A program made the position numbers and the translations under genes. From Ischnura elegans (lineage: Eukaryota; Arthropoda; Insecta; Odonata; Coenagrionidae): a DNA stretch of 64,000 nt. Position 1 is the first letter of the stretch; each line of letters opens with the position of its first letter. Location: contig NW_025791658.1 of NCBI RefSeq assembly GCF_921293095.1, positions 1 through 64,000 of the forward strand, in the 5' to 3' direction. The notes beneath the pieces were generated by a model that saw only the letters and a program-made list of their open reading frames with translations, was not told where the DNA came from and made no database searches. Shown piece after piece: positions 1-10,344 of the stretch.

Positions 1-356
1 CAGCACCGGTTTCCATGAGGCGCTGAAGTGTGTAGCCAGCGTCATGGTTCATGCTGGTGTTAAGACGAATTTCTATGGCCTCCCTTGCCAGTCTTTCCCT
101 AAATTTGTCTATCCGATACAGGACTTTGGTCTTCTCCCCACGGATGGCACATCAACTGATTAAGTTTGGCAACACTGTGAGCTGGAGAGCGATTTTCACT
201 GGGGAGATGAGATGGTCTTGGGGGACGGATGAAATGGCCTGGGGTGGGAAAATTTTTGAAAAATGACACACATTTTGCATCATTTTGGCACTAAAAATTT
301 AAATTTAAGCAGATGCAGTTATTATGTTTCAAAACTAGGCAATATTTTAAAATGTA
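1..356. other. unassigned sequence
   Basis: No convincing gene or repeat end is visible. It is AT-rich toward 356, where the first pogo-like element begins at a TA. Confidence 0.4.
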
Positions 357-395
357 CATTCCCGATTATCCGGGCTAATCCGGGAGGGACAGCAC

Positions 396-1409
396 CAGAG
401 ATGGGCAAAATACATGTCAAATGTATTTAAGATACAAAATACAAATTACTTTTAAAATCTGTATTTCAAATACAAAATACAAATTACTTCTAAACATTGT
501 ATTTTCAACACTAAATACAAATGTAATTTCAAAATACTCTATTAAAATACAAAATACATGCCTTCACTGAAGTTCTTATCTAATAAAAAATTTAAATCAA
601 TTCATATATGAACTATTTTTATAATCAGAGGCTCAAACATTCTTACAACATATTTATGGGAAACTGGCAATTAGACCATTATTCATGGCAAAATGTCTTA
701 AATAAAATGGAGAAAAATGTCTCCTGGACCTTTTGGAACAGCGTCAGACTTTACAAGTCCCCTCCACAAATTACTCAATGCACCAGTGGCACAGCAAGGG
801 GGGGGTGTTTTAATTCCATTTTACTTAATTGGATTGATATTACTAACAGAATAGTGTAAGGATTAATAAAATATCCCTCAGAAAGAAGTAAAACTCACCA
901 TTTTGAACAATTAACCTTAAAATTCCGTAATTTATCAATCTCGCACCTACTGCTTATCCTGGTGGTATTCCATACCCCCACACACACCGGTATTAGTCGC
1001 ACCTAAACCCCCCCCCCCCCAGCCTTAATTCCTAGCTGCGCCCCTGCAATGCACAACTACGTTTCGCAAACTATTCCACACGCGACTACGTTTTGCAAGT
1101 ATACAAGCGCCTGCGGGTGCTACAGAAGTAAATTAAGGGGCAATTTATTGTCCCATAGATGGCAGGCTAATACAGACTCATTCGGGATCCCTGCCATCTT
1201 GTCGCACGCTCTTTCTACTTATGCACAAAAACATTACATGTATTTTGATTTTGAATGTATTTTAAAAATACAAACTACTCTTTAGATGTATTTTCGTTAC
1301 AAAATACAAAATACTCTCAGAAAATGTATTTCCGATACAAATTACAAACTACAAAAGTATCGAAAATACGTATTTCAAATACAAGAATTTTCGATACTGC
1401 CCATCTCTG
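396..1409. mobile_element. hAT-like MITE, 8-bp target duplication GACAGCAC
   Basis: Starts CAGAGATGGGCAAAATAC and ends with its inverse ...GCCCATCTCTG. The exact duplication GACAGCAC lies at 388-395 and 1410-1417. The subterminal sequence is rich in GTATTT/AAATAC repeats. A 5' piece of the same family is seen at 56719-56766. Confidence 0.88.
784..1046. mobile_element. hAT-like MITE nested in the 396-1409 element
   Basis: 263 bp, starting CAGTGGCACAGC and ending GCTGCGCCCCTG, with exact 8-bp duplication CAATGCAC at 776-783 and 1047-1054. It contains a poly-C run. The same family is at 24920-25224, with a fragment at 36689-36787. Confidence 0.88.
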
Positions 1410-2012
1410 GACAGCACGAATAATCGGAGAACACGGATAACCCAAACTTTCACTTAAATGTCTTGCAATGTTCATAATTTACTTAAAACATACAATACAT
1501 TATTATTTATTGTTAATTATTCTGTTATATTAGAGTACTTCCCGGACTCAATGAGAGCTTTATTCATCGGTTCGCGATCTTTTTAGTGGAGCGTGGTCGC
1601 TCACTGCGAGGCTTGGAAAAAAGGAACACGGTGCTCCCGTGAATGCAGCTAGTGAGCGCTCGCTTCCGTTTTACGAAGGGGACTCTAACAGAAATAATAA
1701 GCCCGGTTATCCTAGCATTACTTAATGCAGTCATTCCGATGATTTTGCGTCCGATTTAATTTTATTTTAGGGATGGGTCGAATAGTAGATTTCTCGAATT
1801 CGAATATCGAATTCGAATATTAAATCATTGCTCGAATATTCGAATACCTCGAATTTCGAATACCTCGAATACTAAACGATGAATGTGAAAATGTTTGATT
1901 AGGTCGCCTACGCAGCAGGAAACCCAAGATTTTGGCGAGTAACTGTGATTGCCTTTAAAGGATTCAAACAGGAATTTAGCTGATTAATGGAATATTTTAA
2001 TTTTATGTAAAC

Positions 2013-2650
2013 AATAGGGTAGTTTCCTTCATTAAAGAAAACGAAAGGTATTGATTGTGATTCGTTACCCACCATTAGTGTATTCATAATATACAAATTA
2101 TTTCGTTCTAGAAATACCGGTTTAGACTAATGGCAATGTTCAATTTTACCTCATTTGAAAAAGGCCAGATTGGCGCCTATGCGATGCCACTCCACGTGAC
2201 ATCACAGGGACCTAGTTTCTACACGAGAGGATCGGAGTTTTACATCGTCTGAGGTTACCAATGCATGCATGAGGCACAGAGCTCAGGGAAACATGTCTTA
2301 ATAATCACACAGTCTGTTTGATAAGGTATTAATAATCCTTATTTAAGCCAAGCGCTACCAGCTAGCATGGTACTCGGCTACCTGCTAGCATCCTGCGTCG
2401 TAATAGCGCTCAGATCCTCGCCCCAAGGTCACCTCACTTGCGGCAGCGGGAACCAGAACGACGTCACGCGGAGTTTTTCCCGGCATTCATACTTACCCGT
2501 CGCGTATTCGCGCGCTTGAAAATTTTCACTTTTAATTTAATCGCGAAAAATAGATATCGTCTTATAAAACTCTAAAAGCGTTAAATACGTACTTCAGGAG
2601 TATTAATATTTCGATTTAGGCAATAAAAAATAATAGGAAACCACCCTATT
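2013..2650 (-). mobile_element. AATAGGG MITE, copy 1
   Basis: Full-length copy in reverse orientation. The left end is AATAGGGTAGTTTCCT and the right end ...AGGAAACCACCCTATT. It carries the family's GTGATGTCACGTGGAG block, the GCATGCAT motif and the CTAGCAGGTAGC-like motif. No clear target duplication. Confidence 0.85.
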
Positions 2651-2895
2651 TGAGCATTACGCCTCCGTCGTATTTCTTCTTCTTCCCGGTATTTATTTTC
2701 TTGCGCAAAATGCTTAAATAAAGTCAGAAATATGTCGTGTTTGGTCTTATTCTTTTTTAAATTACGCGCACATCACTAATATTTCAATCCAATAAAGGTG
2801 TAATAACAATTGCCGAAAGTCATTGTTAGACACCTTTTGGGCTAGTAGATGACTCATGCAGCAGTTGACCTCGAGAAAGGGGGAAATTCGAAGCA

Positions 2896-3510
2896 GGTAG
2901 GTAGAAAAAGGTCAGTGGGTGAGAAAAGGGGGTGGGTGCGAGACACGTTTCTATTTTTCTCGCGTAACTTGATATTTTTTGAAGCTAAGGTTTTTGTAAT
3001 ACAATCCCTGCGCGAGCTGGGATCTTTTGTTTGATTTCGGAGAAGAGGAAATCGTCAAGAGTGGGTGAGGCGAATGCTGAATGGAGGGGGATAGCAGATC
3101 GTGGGAAATGCGCCAATGTCACTATCCCACGGCACTGAGTTCCTCCCTAGGGTAGTTTCATCTCCTGGGGAAGATTCAAAATAAGTGCTTGTCATTATTA
3201 GCCACAAAGGACACACGGCAAACACCTCCTCTCATTTTATCATAAGATGGATGCGGGAAAATGGTCAGTGGGGAGAAAGAGGGAAGGGTGAAACACGATT
3301 CTATTATTTTCCGGTAACTTGATATTTTTTTCAAAGCTGAGGTCTTCGTAATATGATCCCTGCACGAGCCGGGACCTTTTTTTTGTTTTCTGGGAAGAGG
3401 AAATCGTCTGAGAGGGGGGGGGCGAAAGCTGAATGGATGGGGATAGCGGATCGTGGGAAATGCGCCAATGTCGCTATCCCACGGAACTGAGGTTCTCCTG
3501 ATAGGGGACA
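2896..3510. repeat. tandem duplication, about 0.3-kb unit, two copies
   Basis: The segment around 2896-3150 (GGTCAGTGGGTGAG ... TCGTGGGAAATGCGCCAATG) recurs at 3252-3495 with small differences, inside the hAT-like element. Confidence 0.8.
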
Positions 3511-4086
3511 CCTGGGATTTTCGGATTTTTTTTCATCCGATCAATTTCGGTTCCCCACGTCGAACTCTTTTCACCGCTCAAACCCGTGAATTTGATGTAT
3601 TTCGTCAGCTTGCCTAAAACGGCGCTGCATGCACTAGACGAGTTCTCATTTTTCCGAGTCAACTACCAACGACGTGCGAGCGACAGTGTATGACGCGAAA
3701 TTCAAAGTATTCGAGGTATTCGAGACGGTACCTTTGGCATAACTATTCGAGATCTCGAATATCGAATACTTTCTATTATTCGAGGTATTCGAGTATTCGC
3801 GGATACTATTCGCACATCTCTATTTTATTTATAAAGATCGCGGAAAAAATTGAGCCAGAATAATAAAAATAATGCACGGATAATCCGCAACCCGGATAAA
3901 CCACAGCGGAATAATCGGGGAGTCTGCAGTAACTTTTTTATTTCTCTGATGCTTTGTGGGGAGGGGATCTATCCCCTCATTCCCCCCCCCCCCCCCATAG
4001 TTATGCCACTGCACTGCAGGAAAATCAAAGAGAGACTGCCCCCTCCTACACACTTCCAACTGCCACTCTCCTGTCATTGGCTAGAA

Positions 4087-4321
4087 GGGCCGCTTTACAC
4101 GGTACACGGAATTGCGCAATCTGACGTACGTGCGGAGGCGCAATCAAAATTGCGTCGTGTAAAGCAGTGAATTGCTGGAACACATGCGAGAATGCGGGGA
4201 TGCGAGACGGCAAAATAGCCCCTGTTCTAATTTCGTTCGTGCATTCGCGCAATTCCACGCCATTTTAGAAATCAATGCAGCTCTCTAACCTGTGCAACTC
4301 CATGCCCCGTGTAAAACGGCC
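4087..4321. mobile_element. short TIR element, ends GGCCGYTTTACACGG
   Basis: The left end GGGCCGCTTTACACGG and right end CCGTGTAAAACGGCC are inverted. Internal inverted pieces of GCGCAATTC type are present. A fragment of the family is at 50434-50500. Superfamily not assigned. Confidence 0.6.
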
Positions 4322-5578
4322 TTTAAACCATCTTAATTGACACTTCTTCTTCTTCCATTTGAAGAGTTTTCAAATATTTTGTTTCATCAATAACCTTAGG
4401 TATAGAACAAAATGGCAGAGCCTGTTTTCAGCCCATTTTTTTGAATAAGCGTAGAGAAAAAGTAGATACTGCCACCAACTTCCGCCACGTGACTGATACC
4501 ACGTCTTTCTATGAAGCCTCTATATTGTGAATCTAAAGTATATGCCTAATTGAAAGATCATTGCCTAACAGATGGCGCCTCTTGGACTGTTAGGCAATGT
4601 GCCTCTTGCACTTTGACTTTCTTTGTGTGCCTATTCTGGCTTACAGTAAATCTGGCCCTGAATAGCCCCCCCGATCCCTTATCCCTATCATCGAACCGCC
4701 ACTACTTGCATGCTAATGTGTAAAACCATATTTACACCTGAATATTTGATTTTGTAAACCAATTAAAGGTTTAATTTTAATTAATTTTTTTTTAATGCCT
4801 GACAACCTTGGCTCGCATGAAGCTATGTAGATATAGAAGAATAAATGAAGTGGTGAAGGTCAGTGAAAACTCACACCCTGCCAAACACCTTTGCGAAACC
4901 TAGTCACCAGAATTCCGAATACACTCATACACGTGGACGAGCTTAAAGTTGGAGTGGGGGGAGAAAAAGGAGATTTCGCGTTTCCCCTCCCCACACAAAA
5001 TTCCGGCGTTGCCAATTCAGTGGAGGCAATCAGCGTAAATCTGATCACATTTCGTAAAATCCTTATTTCTCATCGTAGAACCTCGATCAAAAGACACATT
5101 TAATTGCTCAACGGCAATGAGTGTGATAGGGGTATTTGTTTACCTCCGAGTATTGGAATTAGTAAAACGGCCTGAGGAGTGGGTGAGTCTCGTGTAAGTT
5201 CAAGGTCGCGTGCCATCAGTTGGGATAATGGTCATACATAATAGGACAATCTTTTAATGGATTGTTATTTGGAGACGATCTTCTTAAACATACATACACT
5301 TACAGTTTATATGGTTTGCACATTGGTACTCCGTGATTGAGAAAATTCTGACATGAATTGAATCATGCGCAGGGCCATAATTAAAAGTAATTGTAAATGT
5401 AATAATTATAGAACGGATTACTTTTTCAAAGAGTATTTATTTAAAGGCAATTAATTACAAATGTGACAGTGATATGTTGTTAGCCCAGTCACTCTGTTTC
5501 AATACGTTTTCCATCACTATCAAAAACATATTTTTAACAACTCTAGCAATGATACCCAAGTATTCAGGGTTTTCCCCA
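4322..5578. other. unassigned sequence 3' of ZNF-1
   Basis: AT-rich. The part from about 5340 resembles, at low similarity, the sequence 3' of ZNF-2 (about 13720) and ZNF-3 (about 28250), so it is probably the old shared 3' flank of the family. No other coding sequence recognised. Confidence 0.4.
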
Positions 5579-7112
5579 TTAGTGGATGCTACGCAATTGC
5601 AACTGACCTTTACCATGCATATTCTTTGTATGACTATACGGTCCTTTCTCGGTCTTAAAACATTTTTCACAATGTTTGCAGTTGAAAGGCCGAGCGTCTG
5701 AATGGACAGCGTAGTGTGTACGCAGATAGCGCCTCACAGCAAACCGTTTTTTGCAAATGCCACACTCATGCGGTTTAAGTTTCAAGTGGAAATTCCTTAC
5801 GTGGATGGACAAGTCACCAGACATTAAGAACTTCTTGGGACACATGACATGCAAAAGTCCTTTCAGGATCATGGGATAGCAAGTGACTTTTCAAATTACC
5901 ACGTGTCAGACATTCTTTTCCACATTGATCACATTTGTGCAAGAGTTGTCCCGATTGGCAAACACCAATGTGGATTCTGTAGTAACTTTTGTTCATAAAC
6001 CTCTTTCCACACTTTGAGCAGCAGTATTTCTTACTATCTAAAGAGTGGCAGTGTTGATGAAGCGCAAGTTCTGGTCTAGACGGAAAACAAAGAAAACAGG
6101 CACTACAAGCATGTAATTTGTCTATATTATGCACATCCTTCAAATGCATTGACACTTTGGCTCTAGATGGGAAGTTACAATAGCATACACTACAAATATA
6201 TTTACTCTCGCTGAAATGAATTGCCTCATGAACTTTCAATTCACACTCTGTTGGGAGAAATGTATGACAAATTGAACACTTGTGGGAAACTAAAGAGAGA
6301 TGACAGAGAACTATATGCTCACGAAGTTGTGACTTTAAGGAATGAGGCTTAGTGCAGTAATCGCAGACCACAACTCCTTGAAACGGGTTTAACTCTGTTG
6401 TTAATGTCCCATGGTTGACTATTTCAGCACCCCCTTTAGGAATGGTTTTTAATTCAACTTCAACTTGTTTACTTAAACTGCCCATGGAGGAATGAGAACC
6501 AACACAACTTGACAGTCTTTCATGAAATTTCCTTTGTTTCACTTTGTAGCTCACATCTGATACACCTGCCTCCACACTATTATCGCAAATATATTTATTA
6601 TTTACCAAAACACCATTACTGTTGTCTAACGAATCTCTGGTTGGCGAAGATGTGGTTTCACACAATATAGAGTTAACATGAAAACTACTATCTTTGCCCT
6701 GGGTGTCCATCAAGGCACTATCTTCAGCCCTTTTCGATTTCAAACTCTTCAATTGATTGTTTAAATTCACAAAGCTCCTATGCTCACACTGAAAGTCATA
6801 TTTCTTCACGTGCCTCACCAATTTTTTCTCACTTTTAAATTCTTTTTGGCACTTACTACAACATAATTTATTCTTCAACAAACTCACTTCTCCCGACAAC
6901 AACTTGTACTCCTCACTTGAAAGTATTAAGTCATCGTTTTGCTCAAAGCTATCCCTAGTTTCCGTCTCGGCATGTTTCTTGGTGTGAAGTCTCATCTCCT
7001 CCCGAGTGATGAATTCTTCGTTGCACTCATTACACCAACAAAACTCCACCTGCGGCAGTCCTACTTCTCCTATGTTAATTCCAGTTCTCTCTGTCTGAAC
7101 GGTCCCAGCCAT
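5579..7112 (-). pseudogene. ZNF-1: C2H2 zinc-finger gene broken by a 2-bp deletion
   Basis: The main frame starts at ATG 7112 and runs 432 residues to a stop at 5814. A second frame from about 5860 to 5579 supplies the missing C-terminus. Compared with ZNF-3, the Cys-His-Leu-Cys stretch at the start of finger 9 has lost two T's, so translation leaves frame after a Cys-His-Val and ends 9 codons later. Without the lesion the protein would carry 11 C2H2-type motifs: one near the N-terminus (around residue 25), one atypical one near residue 85, a linker of about 140 residues, then nine fingers in tandem. The family binds DNA or RNA in the nucleus; the target is unknown. Frame 1 could still be expressed as a shorter protein with eight motifs, so 'pseudogene' is my reading rather than proven. 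A possible splice acceptor (TATAG/G) sits 12 bases before the ATG. Confidence 0.85.
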
Positions 7113-7319
7113 GCTACCTCTATCCTATATAACAAAATTCATGAAGAAATGAATTATTGCACCTCATTTTCTATGTTTAAAAATTTCTATTATTTCCATC
7201 CACAAAATAGTACATACATATTAAAGTATGAGAACCATTATGCTGCCATGGAAATTTTAATTTTCACTCCCAGCATGCTCACGCTGATATATGCTTTTAA
7301 CTGTGAATTGAAATATGTC

Positions 7320-8166
7320 AATAGGATGGTTTCCTATTATTTTTTTATCACCTAAATCGAAAGATTATTACTTTTGGAGTACGAATTTCACACTTTAAGA
7401 TTTTTAAATGACCATATATATTTTTCATGATTAAATGAAAAGTGAAAATTTTCAACCGCGCGAAAACGCGACGGGTAAATAGGAATGCTGGGAAAAGCCC
7501 GTGTGACGTCGTTCTGGCCGCAAAGTGAGGTGACCTTGGGGCGAGGATATTGTGCACCGCTGCGATGCAGGCTACTAGCAGGTAGCAGAGTACCCTGCTA
7601 GCAGGAAGCGCTTGGCTTAAATAAGGATTATTAATATCTAGTCAAACGAAGGAAACTCTCTGACCATCAGCAATTTCAATAGGTGATTATTAAGAGATGT
7701 TTCCCTGAGTTCTGTGCCTCATGCATGCATTAGTAATGTCAGACGATGTAAAACTCCTATAATAGGCAATATTAATCGGTGATTATTAAGAGATGTTTCC
7801 CTGAGCTCTGTGCCCCGTGCATGCATTAGTAATGTCACACGATGTAAAACTCCTATAATAGGCAATATTAATCGGTGATTATTAAGAGATGTTTCCCTGA
7901 GTTCTGTGCCTCATGCATGCATTGGTAATCTCAGACGATGTAAAACTCCTATCTACTCATATAGAACAAAGGTCCCTGTGATGTCATGTGGAGTGGCATC
8001 GCATGTGCGCCAATCTGGCCTTTTTTCAAACGCAGTTAAAATTGACCATTAACATTCGTCTAAACTGGGATTTCTAAAACCAAATAATTTGTCCATTATG
8101 AATACACTAATGGTGGGTAACGAATCAATGCCTTTCATCTTCTTTGATGAAGGAAACTAACCTATT
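7320..8166 (+). mobile_element. AATAGGG MITE, copy 2, with internal 96-bp triplication
   Basis: Ends AATAGGATGGTTTCCT and ...AGGAAACTAACCTATT. It is longer than its relatives because a 96-bp block beginning GGTGATTATTAAG occurs three times (7682, 7778, 7874). It lies about 200 bp upstream of ZNF-1. Confidence 0.87.
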
Positions 8167-8381
8167 GTTGAATTTTACTTCAGCTGTATTTCTAGGTTCA
8201 TATTTAACCTTCCGTCGGGCACAATGGACCTGACAGGCATAGCACTAGTGTTTTTTTCATTTCTCTGTGCCACCATGCGGCATAGACCCTTAACGTTTAT
8301 AGCGGCTGTTTGTTTTGACATGCTCTATGCAGCCTTTTGCTTTTACACTGACAGATCAGTGGTGGATTATTTAGTATAGTT

Positions 8382-8566
8382 CAGCGGTTCCCAAACTTTT
8401 TCTTTCTGCGACCCATTTTAGCCCATACGTTTTAGCCGCGACCCCCTAAAAATGGTTGTCTAAGTTTAAGTACATAGTTCACTTTATTATTCGCACATCT
8501 CGCGACCCCTTTCTGAACGGCCCGCGACCCCCCTGGGGGTCGCGACCCCCAGTTTGGGAACCGCTG
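8382..8566 (+). mobile_element. hAT-like MITE CAGCGGTTCCCAAAC, copy 1
   Basis: 185 bp with 15-bp inverted ends CAGCGGTTCCCAAAC and exact 8-bp duplication GTATAGTT (8374-8381, 8567-8574). The tandem paralog at about 9080-9100 shows the empty site with a single GAATAGTT. Rich in CGCGACCCC motifs. Confidence 0.95.
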
Positions 8567-8706
8567 GTATAGTTGAACAAAATAATGGGACAATAAAGCA
8601 AAATAAAAGCATTATCACCTAAATAAGTTACCAAATTAAAAAACACTGCTCTTATAGGATTCACATGCTAAAATACATAACATATAATAATACTTAATAG
8701 CCTAAA

Positions 8707-9017
8707 CCCTTTCACTGCCACCGGGCCGATATATCAGCCATCGCTCGTTGAGGGAAAACTGCCAGGGGCCGATCTATCAGCCCGAATTATTTCACTTATT
8801 TTCGTGATTGTGGCCTTTTCAGCGGCTGTAATTTCTGTAAACCCCCATAATCTATCCATGGTCATAAGACGTAAATATATCTTAAGAAATGGGAAAAAAT
8901 CTAGACATATTGAATAAAGTAGCTGAAAAATTATTTAATCTGAAATGTTGCGAATTCTGGAAAATAGCCTTGGCAGTCTTCGTACATCCCGCCTGAAATG
9001 GGTTGGCAATATAAGGG
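8707..9017. mobile_element. TTAA-target MITE, ends CCCTTTCACTGCC / GGCAATATAAGGG
   Basis: Inserted between TAAA (8703-8706) and TTAA (9018-9021). The neighbouring tandem copy near 9230 reads AGCCTAAACAGCACG without it, an empty site. Ends resemble those of the 16782-17524 element. Confidence 0.7.
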
Positions 9018-9478
9018 TTAAGAGCACGTTAAATTGCAGCTTTTGCTTTTTGCATTCAGGCCAACTGATCAGTGGTGGATTATTTAGAATAGTTTAACAA
9101 AATAAATGCACAATTGATTAAAATGACAGCATCATTTGATGAATAAGTTAGCAAATTAACAAAACACTGATCTTATGGAATTCATATGATAAAATGCATT
9201 ACATATAATAATACTTTCTAGCCTAAACAGCACGTTAAATCTCACCTTGCTGGATTGGTCAGGGGTCGTACGACGGTGTTGTAAGGGGTATATGCATAGA
9301 AAATAAGACATCACTTAAGTGTTCGTTTACACTAATAATGGTGCTTCAAACTTTAAAGGTGCACCACTAAGCCATACTAAGAGTTAGTAATGTTTTTCCG
9401 CATCTGTGCCTGTCCGGCACATTGCGTCTGAACTCAACAATTCCAATATTGTGCCTGACGGAAGGTTAAATGGTCATA

Positions 9479-9687
9479 TGTCCTGGGTTGAGAATTTTGA
9501 AATCTTAGTCAACAAAATTAGCTCTATTTGCTACCTTTCATACCGCCTCCGAAACTCTGTTAATGTAGATTTCTTACTCTACACAATGGTGCATTTTATT
9601 CCCTTATAAGCTAAATAACATAATTTTTAGGGGCTCATCACCCCTAGCATTCGAAATATTTACACTGAAAAAAAGGGCAATTAGAAT
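9479..9687 (+). pseudogene. LINE reverse-transcriptase C-terminal fragment
   Basis: Reads W-x-E-N-F-E-I-L-V-N-K-I-S-S, then (after frame loss) S-S-P-L-A-F-E-I-F-T-L-K-K-R-A-I-R-I, typical of the region after the RT domain in CR1/Jockey-type LINEs. Cut on the left by the TTAA element and on the right by the pogo-like element. Confidence 0.6.
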
Positions 9688-10344
9688 TACAGCAGACTCC
9701 AGGTTATCCGGCTGTGGTACATCTGTATTGCGGATTATCCGTGCATAATTTTCACTCTCGCTCAATATTTTCCGCGATATTTATACAAAAAAAATAAAAT
9801 GGGATGCAAAATAATCAGAATTACTTTGTTAATGCTAGGATAAACCAGGCTAATTAATTCCACTAAAATCCCCTCCGTAAAATGGAAGCGATCACGCACT
9901 GGCTGCATTCACGGGAGCACCGTGTTTCTCTTTTCCAAGCCTTGCGGTGCGCGATTGCACTCTGTGATCATGGATACACGCCCCACAGCAGTTCCAATTT
10001 GTGCGAGATGGGACTACATGGCGTGATGCCTTAAAGTATTGTTTCCAATGTCGCGCAGTGGATTTGGAGAATTTTTCCACTTCTCTGTATCCATGATAAC
10101 GCAACCACCAACGTGAGGTTTTCATAACTAATACTAACATGGAGCCGTAATAATACGAGTACAACTTTGTTATCACCGCTAAAAAGATCGCGGACTGGCG
10201 AAGAAAGCTCTCAATGAGTCCAGGAAGCACTCCAAAATAACAGAATAACTTCATAAATAATAATATATTGTTTGTTTAACGTAAATTATGAATATGACAA
10301 GACTTCAAAGTGAAATTTTGGGTTATCCATGTTTTCCGATTATA

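Larger units (their letters stand above)
1768..3822. mobile_element. hAT-like element, 8-bp target duplication TTTTATTT
   Basis: Starts TAGGGATGGGTCGAATAGT and ends with the inverse of TAGAGATGTGCGAATAGT; TTTTATTT repeats at 1760-1767 and 3823-3830. The subterminal regions are dense in TTCGAATA/TATTCGAG motifs. It holds the AATAGGG MITE at 2013-2650 and an internal tandem duplication. No transposase frame is visible. Confidence 0.82.
357..3929 (-). mobile_element. pogo-like non-autonomous element, heavily interrupted
   Basis: The ends match the copies at 9690 and 24151 in reverse orientation: ATTATCCGGGCTAAT near the left end and GGGGAGTCTGCAG at the right, flanked by TA on both sides (355-356, 3930-3931). 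The element body is found at 357-395, 1410-1767 and 3823-3929; the rest is later insertions. No transposase frame is present. Confidence 0.75.
8208..9465. mobile_element. TTAA-target (piggyBac-like) element holding two later insertions
   Basis: Starts CCTTCCGTCGGGCACAAT and ends with the inverse of CCTTCCGTCAGGCACAAT, between TTAA at 8204-8207 and 9466-9469. It contains a tandem duplication (about 8330-8703 and 9046-9240), a hAT-like MITE (8382-8566) and a second TTAA element (8707-9017). No transposase frame. It is inserted in a LINE remnant. Confidence 0.75.

Noticed and set aside
3850-4258. Overlapping open frames around the poly-C tract
   Set aside because: They cross the boundary of the pogo-like element and the GGCCGYTTTACACGG element and have no domain.
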